From positions 1 to 40,569 of the forward strand of contig JBDLIA010000024.1 of the NCBI GenBank assembly GCA_039715185.1: a stretch of DNA of 40,569 nucleotides. Reading direction: 5' to 3'. Below are positions 1-9,762 of the stretch, piece after piece (the first letter of the stretch is position 1; every line of letters begins with the position of its first letter). The stretch is from Gemmatimonadota bacterium (GTDB taxonomy: Bacteria; Gemmatimonadota; Gemmatimonadetes; Longimicrobiales; RSA9). Made by a program: the position numbers and the translations under genes. The notes under the pieces are model-generated. The model was not told the origin of the DNA, did no database searches, and saw nothing but the letters and a program-made list of their open reading frames with translations.

Positions 1-345
1 GCTCGCGCGGCTGTGGCGCCTCAGCCAGTTCTGGGCCAGTCGCACCGCTATGGTGGCGAGCCACGGATAGAACGGCCGTTTCTCGTCGTAGAGGTCGAGC
101 CGCGTAAAGGCTCGCATGAACGCATCCTGCGTCACCTCCTCGGCTGCCTCCGGGACGCGGACCATCATCAGCGTCAGGCCGAAAAGCCGCCTTTCGTATA
201 GCTCGACCAGCCGTCCGAACGCCTCCCGATCGCCGCTGCGGACCGCACGGACCGCGGCGCGCACCGAGGAGCCCTCTGAGGTCTCGATCGCGTCAGCCGC
301 GGAACGCTCGGACTCGTCCGGGTCGCCAGGATCGGAAAGAGTCAC
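1..345 (-). CDS. ECF-family RNA polymerase sigma factor, N-terminal part (runs off window)
   Basis: Reading the minus strand from a GTG at 345 gives 115 open codons that continue past base 1. After an acidic, variable N-terminus of about 35 residues comes a typical sigma-70 region 2: GDREAFGRLVELYERRLF, then a VPEAAEEVTQDAFMRAF helix and FYPWLATIAVRLAQNWLRR, the part that binds core polymerase and the -10 element. Region 4 lies outside the window. An in-frame stop at 364-366 limits how far upstream the start can lie, so GTG 345 is a good choice. It begins 8 nt after the stop of the small membrane protein gene at 354-677, so the two are probably cotranscribed; that neighbour may be connected with control of this sigma factor (inference). 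The family call is secure; the regulon is unknown. Confidence 0.88.
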   Translation of the reverse strand, partial: MTLSDPGDPDESERSAADAIETSEGSSVRAAVRAVRSGDREAFGRLVELYERRLFGLTLMMVRVPEAAEEVTQDAFMRAFTRLDLYDEKRPFYPWLATIAVRLAQNWLRRHSRAS

Positions 346-353
346 CTGCCTGG

Positions 354-677
354 CTAATCGGCGTCATCCACGAGCCCCAGACCCATCGACGCCCAGACGA
401 CCTTGCGCGCTCCGTAGAACAGCGGGAAGGGCCCGATCAGGAGAAGCGGCGGGAATACCAGGCCGAGCAAGCAGATGACCAGCCCCTTGAGCGCGAGATC
501 GACCGCGTCGCGCTTCTCCTCGTCGGAACGCGGAGCGGCCCTGAGATACGAGCCCACCGAGGGGTAGCCCATGCGCGTGGCCTTGCGCCGCAATCTATTC
601 GAGACACTCACGGCGAGGACGATGAGGACCACAGTTGCCGTAATGCCAAGAGCAAGGACCAGGTTGGCAACGCTCAC
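354..677 (-). CDS. Small membrane protein upstream of ECF sigma factor
   Basis: A 107-residue protein from GTG 677, with AAGGAG 9 nt upstream. One hydrophobic segment lies near residues 5-25 and a second hydrophobic stretch near 64-90, separated by a basic linker (NRLRRKATRMGYPSVGSYLR) and an acidic patch. I do not recognise a named family. It stands directly before the sigma factor gene and behind the 39-nt promoter-like element at 737-775, so it is the first gene of that transcription unit. Anti-sigma factors often sit beside ECF genes, but usually downstream and with a cytoplasmic zinc-binding domain, which this one lacks. Its role is unknown. Confidence 0.7.
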   Translation of the reverse strand: MSVANLVLALGITATVVLIVLAVSVSNRLRRKATRMGYPSVGSYLRAAPRSDEEKRDAVDLALKGLVICLLGLVFPPLLLIGPFPLFYGARKVVWASMGLGLVDDAD

Positions 678-736
678 GATATAGAACTCCTTCCTGGAAG
701 AACTGATGGGCCGGCTCGTCGACTGCGGCCGAACAC

Positions 737-775
737 CTCTACCGTATGTACAACAAGGTTGTCGATCCGGTTGAC
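737..775 (-). promoter_or_regulatory. Shared 39-nt promoter-like element, copy 1
   Basis: On the minus strand this reads GTCAACC-x-GATCG-N8-GTTGTACAT-x-CGGTAGAG, and 30 of 39 positions agree with the copy at 2492-2530. The mismatches are concentrated in the 8-nt middle, as expected for two conserved binding blocks with a neutral spacer. About 15 nt separate GTCAAC from GTTGTACAT, similar to -35/-10 spacing. The element ends about 60 nt before the start of the small membrane protein/sigma operon. It may be a promoter read by that ECF sigma factor (inference), or an operator, since TGTACA is a perfect palindrome. Confidence 0.5.
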
Positions 776-794
776 GGACATGCTCGAGAGCGGC

Positions 795-2465
795 TCAATC
801 ATCGGACCGCCGGCTGCCCTTTACCTTCCTGCCGCCCTGATGGAGCACCAAATCGGGTCCGTGCCCGGCCTCGAATGCTATCCTGATGCTCGCGTCGCTC
901 GAGGACCTGAACTCGCCCTCACCCTGATAGAGAAGCCTGGTCGGGGGCCGGCCCGCTGGCTGCATGAAGAGACGGCCGTCCTGCTCGAAGATCTTCGCCT
1001 CGATATTGAAGCGCTCCAGAAAATACGTCCCGCCGAAGCGCGCTACGTCATCAGCGCTCGGGGCTAGATCGACGAGGGACAGACGGCCGCCTTTGACCCG
1101 TCCGCCCCCCTGGTGGAGTACGAAGTCCTGCCCGCTCTCGGGATCGAAGACGATCCTTATGCTCGGTTCGTGCGAAACCCGGAATTCGCCCCGCCCTTGG
1201 TAGAGCAGTTTGGTGACGCGCTGACCCGTAGGCTGCATGAAGAGGTAGCCATCCTGCTCGAAGATCTTGGCCTCGCGATCCATACCCTCGAGTGCGTACA
1301 GCCCACTGAACCGCGCGACGTCCTCCTCGCTCGGCGTGAGGTCGGCGACGGACTCGTCTGCGCCGAACGCCGCCGCGGCGATGTCCCGCGCCAGCAATTG
1401 GGCGGTCCCCTCGCCGAAGACGTTGGCGATGACCGCGATGTGCAGGTCCTCGTCGGGAACGTGCACCAGCATCGCGGAGAAGCCGAAGACGCCTCCGCCG
1501 TGACCGATCGTGCGGTGGCCCCTCGTTTCTCCGCGCTTGAGTCCGAAGCCGTACCCGGTCGATGCGCCGCTGGGCAGAATGATCGGCGTGATCATCTGCT
1601 CGAGCGATTCGGCGCCGACGACCTCGCCTCCGATCAGGGCCATGCCCCACGTCACGAGATCGTGGGCGGTAGAAATGATCATGCCCGCCGCGCCGGCGTT
1701 GCTCATGCTGATCAGGCCGTCGTTGACGAGCTTGCCGTCCTCCAGTCCGTAGCCCTGAGCTCGATTGGGAATGATGTCCGCGTTGGAGTCGCAGCGGGTG
1801 CGGCCAAGGCCCAGACGCGTGAAGAACTCGTTCTGCAGGTACTCGCAGTAAGGCACGCCCGATGCCTGTTCGATGATCGCCCCGAGCATGTAATAGCCGG
1901 TGTTGCTGTACTTGAATTGCTGTCCTGGCGTGAAGTCGAAATCCGCGTCGTCGACGTACGCGAGCAGCTCGTCGGCGCTCAGATCCCGGGCCGCGCCGGT
2001 TTCCCAGAACTCTCCGACGCCCGTGTAGCTCTTGATGCCCGACGTGTGGGTGAGCAGGTGGCGGATGGTCACCGTGTGCCCCTGCGTGGGGTAGTCGGGA
2101 TAGTACCTGGTCAGCTCGTCATCGAGGGAGAGCTTGCCCTGCTCGAGCAGCCGCATGATGGCCGCGGCCGTGAACTGCTTGGTGACCGAGCCGATGCGAA
2201 AGCTCGTCTCTGCGTCAGCGGCGACATCGTGCTCGAGGTCCGCCAGTCCGTAACCTTTCGCGAGGAGCATTCTGCCGCCTCGCGCGACGGCGACGGAAAA
2301 CCCGACGGCTCCCGGTTCTTGCAGCCGCATGGCAGCCAGGGCATCGACCTCGCCCGCGAGCTGCTCATCGGAGGATTGGGCGCCGGCCGCGGGGCGCGCC
2401 GTCCCCAATGCCAGGGACAGCATCGCTAGAGATAGCGCTCGTGTGATTCGGTGCATTGGGTTCAT
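795..2465 (-). CDS. Secreted serine hydrolase (class C beta-lactamase/DD-peptidase fold) with duplicated C-terminal domain
   Basis: A 556-residue secreted protein. Residues 1-29 form a signal peptide (basic MHRITRA, then LSLAMLSLALG, ending AAGA). The hydrolase domain shows the class C/DD-peptidase motifs: S93-V-T-K96 with the nucleophile serine, Y186-S-N188, and H322-G-G. HLLTHTSGI is also typical. After residue 370 come two tandem copies of an 80-residue module, about 380-459 and 471-550, sharing EDVARF/DDVARF, AKIFEQDG, LFMQP, LLYQG and LVLHQGG. Members of this family hydrolyse peptides, esters or lactams in the periplasm; the substrate cannot be read from the sequence. I chose ATG 2465 because it directly precedes the signal peptide; ATG 2456 is an alternative. 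The reading frame extends further upstream, but through the promoter element. Real beta-lactam resistance is only one possibility. Confidence 0.9.
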   Translation of the reverse strand: MNPMHRITRALSLAMLSLALGTARPAAGAQSSDEQLAGEVDALAAMRLQEPGAVGFSVAVARGGRMLLAKGYGLADLEHDVAADAETSFRIGSVTKQFTAAAIMRLLEQGKLSLDDELTRYYPDYPTQGHTVTIRHLLTHTSGIKSYTGVGEFWETGAARDLSADELLAYVDDADFDFTPGQQFKYSNTGYYMLGAIIEQASGVPYCEYLQNEFFTRLGLGRTRCDSNADIIPNRAQGYGLEDGKLVNDGLISMSNAGAAGMIISTAHDLVTWGMALIGGEVVGAESLEQMITPIILPSGASTGYGFGLKRGETRGHRTIGHGGGVFGFSAMLVHVPDEDLHIAVIANVFGEGTAQLLARDIAAAAFGADESVADLTPSEEDVARFSGLYALEGMDREAKIFEQDGYLFMQPTGQRVTKLLYQGRGEFRVSHEPSIRIVFDPESGQDFVLHQGGGRVKGGRLSLVDLAPSADDVARFGGTYFLERFNIEAKIFEQDGRLFMQPAGRPPTRLLYQGEGEFRSSSDASIRIAFEAGHGPDLVLHQGGRKVKGSRRSDD

Positions 2466-2491
2466 CCGGTTCGGTGCTTCCCGCCGACGGT

Positions 2492-2530
2492 CTCTACCGG
2501 ATGTACAACGCCAACGCCGATCTGGTTGAC
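2492..2530 (-). promoter_or_regulatory. Shared 39-nt promoter-like element, copy 2
   Basis: Second copy of the element at 737-775, the same length and orientation, with the outer blocks GTCAACC-x-GATCG and GTTGTACAT-x-CGGTAGAG conserved and the 8-nt middle diverged. It ends 27 nt upstream of the serine hydrolase start codon at 2465. A transcription start shortly after the GTTGTACAT block would leave a leader of about 20-30 nt. Two genes 1.8 kb apart therefore probably respond to the same regulator. Confidence 0.5.
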
Positions 2531-2544
2531 AAGAGACCTTGGAC

Positions 2545-2566
2545 GCCCCGGCGATCCGACCGGGGC
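2545..2566 (-). terminator. GC-rich hairpin after the lipoprotein gene
   Basis: GCCCCGG and CCGGGGC form a perfect 7-bp stem with an 8-nt loop, 6 nt past the stop codon of the minus-strand gene at 2573-3499. The sequence that follows is only moderately T-rich (GTCTCTTGT), so this may be a weak or Rho-assisted terminator that separates the lipoprotein gene from the promoter element at 2492-2530. Confidence 0.4.
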
Positions 2567-2572
2567 CCACTC

Positions 2573-3499
2573 CTACCGCTCCCGCACCTCCCTGACCACG
2601 TCCGCCGTCAACGGGATCTCGCCCAGCCCCTCCACGCGCAGGGTCCCGGTCAGGCGGCCGCTGGCACGGTAGTGCAGCAGGCGCTGCAGGCCCACGTCCC
2701 ACAGCGCGCTGCGCCGGATGGTGCCGCGCAGCGACTGGGTCGACGGCTCGTCCACGCCTCCGCTGGTGGTCCCGCGCACGGTCGTCTCGGTCACCGATTC
2801 CAGCGTCAGTACCACGCGGCCCGAGGCGTCATCGGCCTCCGCGACGCGCGTGCGCACCACGGCGGTCGTGGACTGGCTGACCCCTGGCGTCTCGTCGCTG
2901 GTCCGCACGGTGTCCACCCACTCACTCCCCACCTCCGCCGCCGCGTCGGGCAGGGGGATGAACAGCAGGCGCAGCAGATCCCGGGTGCCGACGACCGCCA
3001 GGACCTCGTCGCTCAGGTCGGGGACCGAACGCGTCTCTGGCTTCCCGTCGCGGCTCAGCGCCAGGTCCCACTCGCCGTCGACGTCGGCCAGCGACGCGCG
3101 CGTGGAGCCGGTGGTGGGGTTCGAGACGTGGCCCTCGAACTCGAGCAGGCGCGCGTTCACCCGCAACTCGCCCGCTTCGTTCCGGTAGCGCAGGCGCGCC
3201 AGCCCGCGGTAGCCGGCCTCCGTGGCGAAGCGCACGCGCTCGCCGTCGGTCTCGACGCGCACGGTGTCTGCAAACTCGTAGGTGACGCGCCCCCCCAGGG
3301 GCAGCGCGTGCGCGAGGACGGGTGGAGGCGGCGCCGGCGGCTCGGGGTCCGGCGGAGGGGCGGACGCGCACGCCCAACTCGCGGCCACGCCGAGCCACCA
3401 CGGCCCGCCGCGCGGACCGCTGAGCCACGATCGCTGCAACCTGGGTCGAATCAATCCGGGGTCGCCTTCGTATCTGTGCTCATGCCGCTCGGCATCCAA
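2573..3499 (-). CDS. Probable secreted lipoprotein of unknown function
   Basis: Up to 308 residues from position 3499. The early part holds a hydrophobic stretch (WWLGVAASWACAS) with a cysteine that could be lipidated, although S-W-A-C is a poor lipobox; a proline-rich linker follows. A TTG at 3439 in the same frame would shorten the N-terminus by 20 residues and place the hydrophobic stretch nearer the start, so the true start is uncertain. The rest is rich in beta-strand-like sequence (VTYEF, LRYRNEAGELRVNARLLEFEG, GRVVLTLESVTETTVRGTT) with no catalytic motif I can see. It resembles the group of secreted proteins annotated as DUF6263-like, but I would not assign it. It lies divergent to lepB. 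Confidence 0.6.
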   Translation of the reverse strand: MDAERHEHRYEGDPGLIRPRLQRSWLSGPRGGPWWLGVAASWACASAPPPDPEPPAPPPPVLAHALPLGGRVTYEFADTVRVETDGERVRFATEAGYRGLARLRYRNEAGELRVNARLLEFEGHVSNPTTGSTRASLADVDGEWDLALSRDGKPETRSVPDLSDEVLAVVGTRDLLRLLFIPLPDAAAEVGSEWVDTVRTSDETPGVSQSTTAVVRTRVAEADDASGRVVLTLESVTETTVRGTTSGGVDEPSTQSLRGTIRRSALWDVGLQRLLHYRASGRLTGTLRVEGLGEIPLTADVVREVRER

Positions 3500-3630
3500 C
3501 CTGGGGCGGAAAGTTGGCGCCCTGGCGTGGTTCCGCCATGGCGGTCAAACTGGCAGCGCGAGATCCCGGGCGCCCCAGCGGTGTATCGGGGTGGCTCGAA
3601 ATCGGGTACGCGGATGGAGAACCATAGATC

Positions 3631-4434
3631 GTGAGTTCCAAGAAATCGGCCAGAGGCGGCTCCAAGGGCTCCGCGAAGAGCGCTCCGGACAAGCAGGAGC
3701 GAAGGCGCGGTCCGCGAAAGGCGGCCGGAGCGGACCAGGCGGCCGCCAAGGAGGGCCGCCGTCGGTGGGCCACGGAGTGGGTCAAGACGCTGCTCATCGC
3801 CATCCCGCTGTTTCTGCTGCTCCGCACCTTCCTCTTCCAGACCTTCGTGATCACCTCGGGCTCCATGGAGCGCACGCTGCTGGTGGGCGACTTCCTGGCG
3901 ATCAGCAAGGCCGCCTACGGCACGCGCATCCCCGGGACATCGGCGCGGACGCCGGGTTACTCCACGCCAAAGCGAGATCACATCATCGTCTTCCGCCGCC
4001 ACAACCCGGAGCTGGACGTGGTCAAGCGGGTCGTCGGCGTGCCCGGCGACACGATGGAGATGCACGGCAAGGAGTTGTTCCGAAACGGCGAGCGCATGGA
4101 TGAACCGTACGTCCGTCATTCGGACCCCGCGGGCAACCCCCGTGACCCGGAGATGGACTGGCAGCTTCCCTTCCTCGTGCCCGGCAGCAGGCCCGCCGAC
4201 TTCAGGCCCACGCGAGACGAATGGGGGCCTGTGGTGGTGCCCGAAGACCACTTGATGGTCATGGGCGACAACCGCGACGACAGCATCGACTCGCGCTATT
4301 GGGGCTTCTTGGACCAACAGGAGCTGAAGGGGCGGGTCCTGTTCATCTACTACAGCTACGACCGCGAAGCTTTGGCGCCGTTTCCTCTGGTCACCGAAGC
4401 GCGCTGGAGCAGGATCTTCGACGGTGTCCGCTGA
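3631..4434 (+). CDS. lepB: Signal peptidase I
   Basis: The membrane-bound protease that removes signal peptides from exported proteins. The 267-residue product has a lysine/arginine/serine-rich cytoplasmic head of about 45 residues, one membrane segment (about 50-70) and the S26 domain. The catalytic dyad is visible as S78 in SGSMERTL and K132 in VVKRVVGVPGD. The box D sequence GDNRDDSIDSRYWG is present near the C-terminus. The start is GTG 3631, with GGAGA about 10 nt upstream. The end overlaps the start of the PhzF-family gene by 11 nt. The single membrane anchor and about 100 residues between dyad and box D fit a Gram-negative-type enzyme of ordinary size. Confidence 0.95.
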   Translation: MSSKKSARGGSKGSAKSAPDKQERRRGPRKAAGADQAAAKEGRRRWATEWVKTLLIAIPLFLLLRTFLFQTFVITSGSMERTLLVGDFLAISKAAYGTRIPGTSARTPGYSTPKRDHIIVFRRHNPELDVVKRVVGVPGDTMEMHGKELFRNGERMDEPYVRHSDPAGNPRDPEMDWQLPFLVPGSRPADFRPTRDEWGPVVVPEDHLMVMGDNRDDSIDSRYWGFLDQQELKGRVLFIYYSYDREALAPFPLVTEARWSRIFDGVR

Positions 4435-5239
4435 GGCCCCGCGCTCGCTCGTGGTCGTCCAGGTAGACGCCTTCTCCTCCCGTCCGTTCGGCGGCAACCC
4501 CGCGGCCCTGTGCGTCCTGGACGACTACCCCGCTGACGCCTGGCTGCAGGCGGTCGCGCGCGAGATGAACCTGTCAGAGACGGCCTTCCTGCGTCGTCGG
4601 GACGACGGCTGGGACTTGCGCTGGTTCACGCCCGCGGGGGAGGTCGACCTGTGCGGGCACGCAACGCTCGCTTCCGCCCACGTGCTGCTGGAGGACGGCC
4701 TGGACGCGGGACCCGCGATCCGCTTCTTCACGTTGAGCGGCGAGCTCGGAGCGCGGCGCGACGGCGACTGGCTCTACATGGACTTCCCGGCCGAGCCACC
4801 TGTCGCGGGCGAGCCGCCCGACGGGCTGCTGGAGGCGCTCGGCCTGGACCCCACCGAGGTCACCTACACGGGGCGCAACCGCCTGGACGAGCTGGTCGCG
4901 ATCGAGGATCCGGCCCGCCTGCGCACGCTGGAGCCGGCCATGACCGCGCTCGCCGTCATCGGCATGCGCGGCGTCGTCGTGACCTCTCCCTCCGATACCG
5001 ACGGGGTCGACTTCCTGTCGCGCTACTTCGCCCCCGCGTTCGACGTGCCCGAGGACCCCGTCACGGGCTCCACGCACTGCTGCCTGGCGCCGTTCTGGAC
5101 GCAGAGGCTGGGGCGCGACCGGCTGGTCGGCTACCAGGCCTCGCGGCGCGGAGGAACGGTGCGCGTGTATGCGAGCGGCGACCGCGTTGAGCTCGGCGGC
5201 CAGGCGGTGACGGTGATGCGGGGCACGCTCACGCCGTAG
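4424..5239 (+). CDS. PhzF-family isomerase/epimerase
   Basis: A 271-residue member of the PhzF (phenazine biosynthesis-like) family, which has the diaminopimelate epimerase fold. Visible signatures are VDAFSSRPFGGNPAALC, the proposed general acid/base glutamate E52 in NLSETAF, CGHATLASAH near residue 78, and EDPVTGSTHC with the second conserved block. Characterised relatives isomerise 2,3-dihydro-3-hydroxyanthranilate, but most bacterial members have no known substrate, and no phenazine genes are present here. The start is GTG 4424, inside the end of lepB (11-nt overlap), so it is probably translated by coupling. Its 3' end is followed after 12 nt by the palindromic element at 5252. Confidence 0.92.
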   Translation: MSAEAPRSLVVVQVDAFSSRPFGGNPAALCVLDDYPADAWLQAVAREMNLSETAFLRRRDDGWDLRWFTPAGEVDLCGHATLASAHVLLEDGLDAGPAIRFFTLSGELGARRDGDWLYMDFPAEPPVAGEPPDGLLEALGLDPTEVTYTGRNRLDELVAIEDPARLRTLEPAMTALAVIGMRGVVVTSPSDTDGVDFLSRYFAPAFDVPEDPVTGSTHCCLAPFWTQRLGRDRLVGYQASRRGGTVRVYASGDRVELGGQAVTVMRGTLTP

Positions 5240-5251
5240 GCGCGGCCCTTC

Positions 5252-5324
5252 CTAGTGTGCCGGCGCGGAAGTCCCGTGTGCACCGAGGCGCGTGATGCGC
5301 CCGCGGGGCAAGACGGTACACTAG
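5252..5324. mobile_element. MITE-like palindromic element, copy 1 (internally deleted)
   Basis: A 73-nt element bounded by CTAG at both ends, which reads as a 4-nt target duplication. Inside, the ends are inverted (TGTGCCG at the left, CGGTACA at the right). Compared with the reverse complement of 26243-26326, the first 40 nt differ at one position and the last 11 nt are identical; copy 1 lacks about 11 nt in the middle, including the right-hand repeat of GAAGTCCCGT. The right CTAG contains the TAG stop codon (minus strand) of the outer-membrane protein gene that ends at 5321. No transposase is present; mobility would have to be supplied in trans. IS5-type transposases are known to use CTAG targets, but the parent family is not established here. 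Confidence 0.65.
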
Positions 5325-5947
5325 AAGAACCTGACGCGGAAGCCGGCCGTGACCGGCACCATCCAGAGCGTGCCTCCCGTCGGCTCCTCGGAGCTCGTGC
5401 GGGCGAAGATCCCAACCACGTGCCCGCCAACGAACACGTTGAGCCGCCGGGAAAAGTCATAGCCGACCCGCAGGCCCGCCTCGGCGGCGGCACTGGTCCC
5501 GATCTCGGAGATGTCGGGGAACCCGTCGAGCGACTGGTCGAGTTCTCGGTCGACGAAGCTGCCGAATCCCCCGCCTGCGTTCAGGACGACGGTGAGAGGC
5601 ACGAGGCCCGGAATGATCACGTCGACCTCGGCGCCGACCGAGAAGCGCCACAGGCGCACGTTCGGCAGTTCGACCGACACGGTGCCCCCGCTCCCCGGGA
5701 GCACGCCCAGATCCAACGTCTCGCCGCCCAGCTCGTCCAACGCGCCGTCGACCCGAAGGCTGATTCTCGGGTGCACCCGAACCGCCACGCCGAGGCCGAA
5801 GGAAAGCCCCGCCTCGACGTCATCGGCCAGGCTACTCACCGGCAGCGCGATCCCGACCCGCGGATCGATGGTGATTTCCTGCGCGCTCAGCGGGCCCGCG
5901 ACCAGCGCGGCGAGCGCCGCCACGGCGGCCCTTCCCATGAACCTCAC
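5321..5947 (-). CDS. Predicted outer-membrane beta-barrel protein
   Basis: A 208-residue protein with a signal peptide (MRFMGRAAVAALAALVAGPLSAQ, cleavage after Ala-22 or so) followed by alternating hydrophobic/polar strands and glycine-rich turns. It ends in FRVRFF, the C-terminal aromatic typical of barrels inserted by the BAM complex. The size fits an 8-stranded barrel. No enzymatic motif is seen, and function is unknown. Its stop codon TAG lies in the right-hand CTAG of the repeat element at 5252-5324. It is divergent from lon, with a 252-nt spacer in which I see no convincing promoter. Confidence 0.8.
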   Translation of the reverse strand: MRFMGRAAVAALAALVAGPLSAQEITIDPRVGIALPVSSLADDVEAGLSFGLGVAVRVHPRISLRVDGALDELGGETLDLGVLPGSGGTVSVELPNVRLWRFSVGAEVDVIIPGLVPLTVVLNAGGGFGSFVDRELDQSLDGFPDISEIGTSAAAEAGLRVGYDFSRRLNVFVGGHVVGIFARTSSEEPTGGTLWMVPVTAGFRVRFF

Positions 5948-6199
5948 GTCGTCCCCCCTTATTGCGTCAGATCTGTCGCGTCGCGCTGCCGTTCTGACAG
6001 CACCCGACCTCGATGACTACCTTACGCAGCCGGGCCCGCCGGTGTCCGATCCCGGAACGGCACGCGCCGCTTGGGTTTCTACGATGGTACCGGCGCGCTG
6101 GCAAGCTACCTGCTCAATAGACTGGATCACGCGCGACCGAGACAACGCGTCCCGCCAGACCGGCCGACTCCGGCCTGGAGGGGACCTGGAGGTTACAAA

Positions 6200-8809
<2,610 letters not shown>

Positions 8810-8837
8810 GCCCCATAGGAGGCCGGGCGATGTGGAC

Positions 8838-8868
8838 GACGCCCCGCGGCCGAGAGTCGGGGGGCGTC
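8838..8868 (+). terminator. Terminator hairpin after lon
   Basis: GACGCCCC and GGGGCGTC form an 8-bp perfect stem around a loop of about 15 nt, followed by TTCGCAT. It begins 29 nt past the lon stop codon. The T-run is short, so efficiency is uncertain. Confidence 0.6.
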
Positions 8869-8999
8869 TTCGCATCTACGTAGAATCCCTGCCCCGTCTA
8901 CATACTCCACGCAGCCTTTTGCGCCAGTCGAAAGCCGATCGTGGAAGCACGAGTCGGGGCGACTCACGCCCTGGCCGGGCTTCCTACGTGGAGGTTCTC

Positions 9000-9551
9000 A
9001 TGTCGTACCGCACGATTCTCGTCTCGGCCTGCGCGGCGCTGGCCGCCGCCGCGCCCCTGGCCGGCCAGTCCACGGAGATCGGCGTCTCCTCCGGCCTGAG
9101 CGTGTTCACCGCCGAGGGTGCCGACGCGCTGACGGTCTTCAGCACCCCGGGCAGCGGATCCCTGCTGCCCACATCGTCCTTCTACGTGACAGCGTTCCCC
9201 TCGCCCAACGTGTCGATCGAGCCGCAGATCGGCTTGCTCGTGGCTGCCAGCGGAGGGGCCACCGACTGGATGGGTAGCTTCGGAGCGCAGATTGCCTACC
9301 ACTCACGCGGAGGGGCGGACAGCTCACCCTACTTCGGCGGCAACGCCTCGTGGGTGAGGGATCTGGCGGAAGACAACAACTTCACGCTGGGTGCCGTCGT
9401 GGGCTACCGCTGGATAGTCCCGCCCGGGCTGGGCTTGCGGGTGGAGGCCGGCTACAAGAGGTGGTTCACGGGCGGCGAGGACGGATTCGATCCGCCGGAC
9501 CTCAATCAGTTCGGACTGACAATCGGCATCGGCGGGTTGGTCGGCGGATGA
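9000..9551 (+). CDS. Small secreted/outer-membrane barrel-like protein
   Basis: A 183-residue protein from ATG 9000, with GTGGAGG 7 nt upstream. Residues 1-22 are a signal peptide (MSYRTILVSACAALAAAAP, cleavage near LAGQ). The mature part has glycine-rich amphipathic strands (SIEPQIGLLVAASGG, FTLGAVVGYRWIVPPG, GLRVEAGYKRWF) and a final LTIGIGGLVGG, consistent with a small outer-membrane barrel, though the last residue is not aromatic. I know no closer family. It stands alone between the lon terminator and the hairpin at 9589-9627. Confidence 0.72.
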   Translation: MSYRTILVSACAALAAAAPLAGQSTEIGVSSGLSVFTAEGADALTVFSTPGSGSLLPTSSFYVTAFPSPNVSIEPQIGLLVAASGGATDWMGSFGAQIAYHSRGGADSSPYFGGNASWVRDLAEDNNFTLGAVVGYRWIVPPGLGLRVEAGYKRWFTGGEDGFDPPDLNQFGLTIGIGGLVGG

Positions 9552-9588
9552 TGCTCGGCTGATGGGCTGGTTCGCTCAGCCAGCGAAC

Positions 9589-9627
9589 GGCGGGGGCAGG
9601 GGCGGGTCATCCGGCCCCTCCCCCGCC
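9589..9627 (+). terminator. Strong hairpin after the small barrel gene
   Basis: A GGCGGGGGCAGGGGC arm pairs with GCCCCTCCCCCGCC, with one bulged base and a 10-nt loop, 38 nt past the stop at 9551. There is no T-run after it. It is probably a terminator or transcript-end stabiliser. The rest of the spacer up to 9762 shows nothing else I can name. Confidence 0.5.
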
Positions 9628-9762
9628 ACGAGGGCCCCGAAGGCCCGTCGACCCTGCAGGCACCCGATCCCCGATCTGGCGCGCGCCGCCAGCGGTTCCG
9701 AGGTTGGAGGCCGCCCCGGCCGGCTCCGGGCGGGCGCGGTCACTAGCTTGACGGAGGATGAC

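Noticed and set aside
795-2465. A genuine beta-lactamase resistance gene regulated by the BlaI-type repressor
   Set aside because: The hydrolase belongs to a broad secreted family with varied substrates, lies 9 kb from the regulator and has a different promoter element.
2466-2702. A longer N-terminus for the serine hydrolase
   Set aside because: It would include the 39-nt promoter-like element and the stop region of the upstream gene; the signal peptide starts at 2465.
4424-5239. A phenazine biosynthesis locus
   Set aside because: Only a PhzF-family gene is present. PhzF relatives are widespread and no phzA, B, D, E or G genes lie near.
9560-9640. GC-rich repeats that could be a CRISPR or tandem-repeat array
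   Set aside because: There is a single inverted repeat and no regularly spaced direct repeat unit; no array was found anywhere in the window.
9562-9762. A longer N-terminus for the amidohydrolase
   Set aside because: The segment covers a hairpin with a 14-15-nt stem and lacks a ribosome-binding site; the signal peptide begins at ATG 9763 with GGAGG before it.
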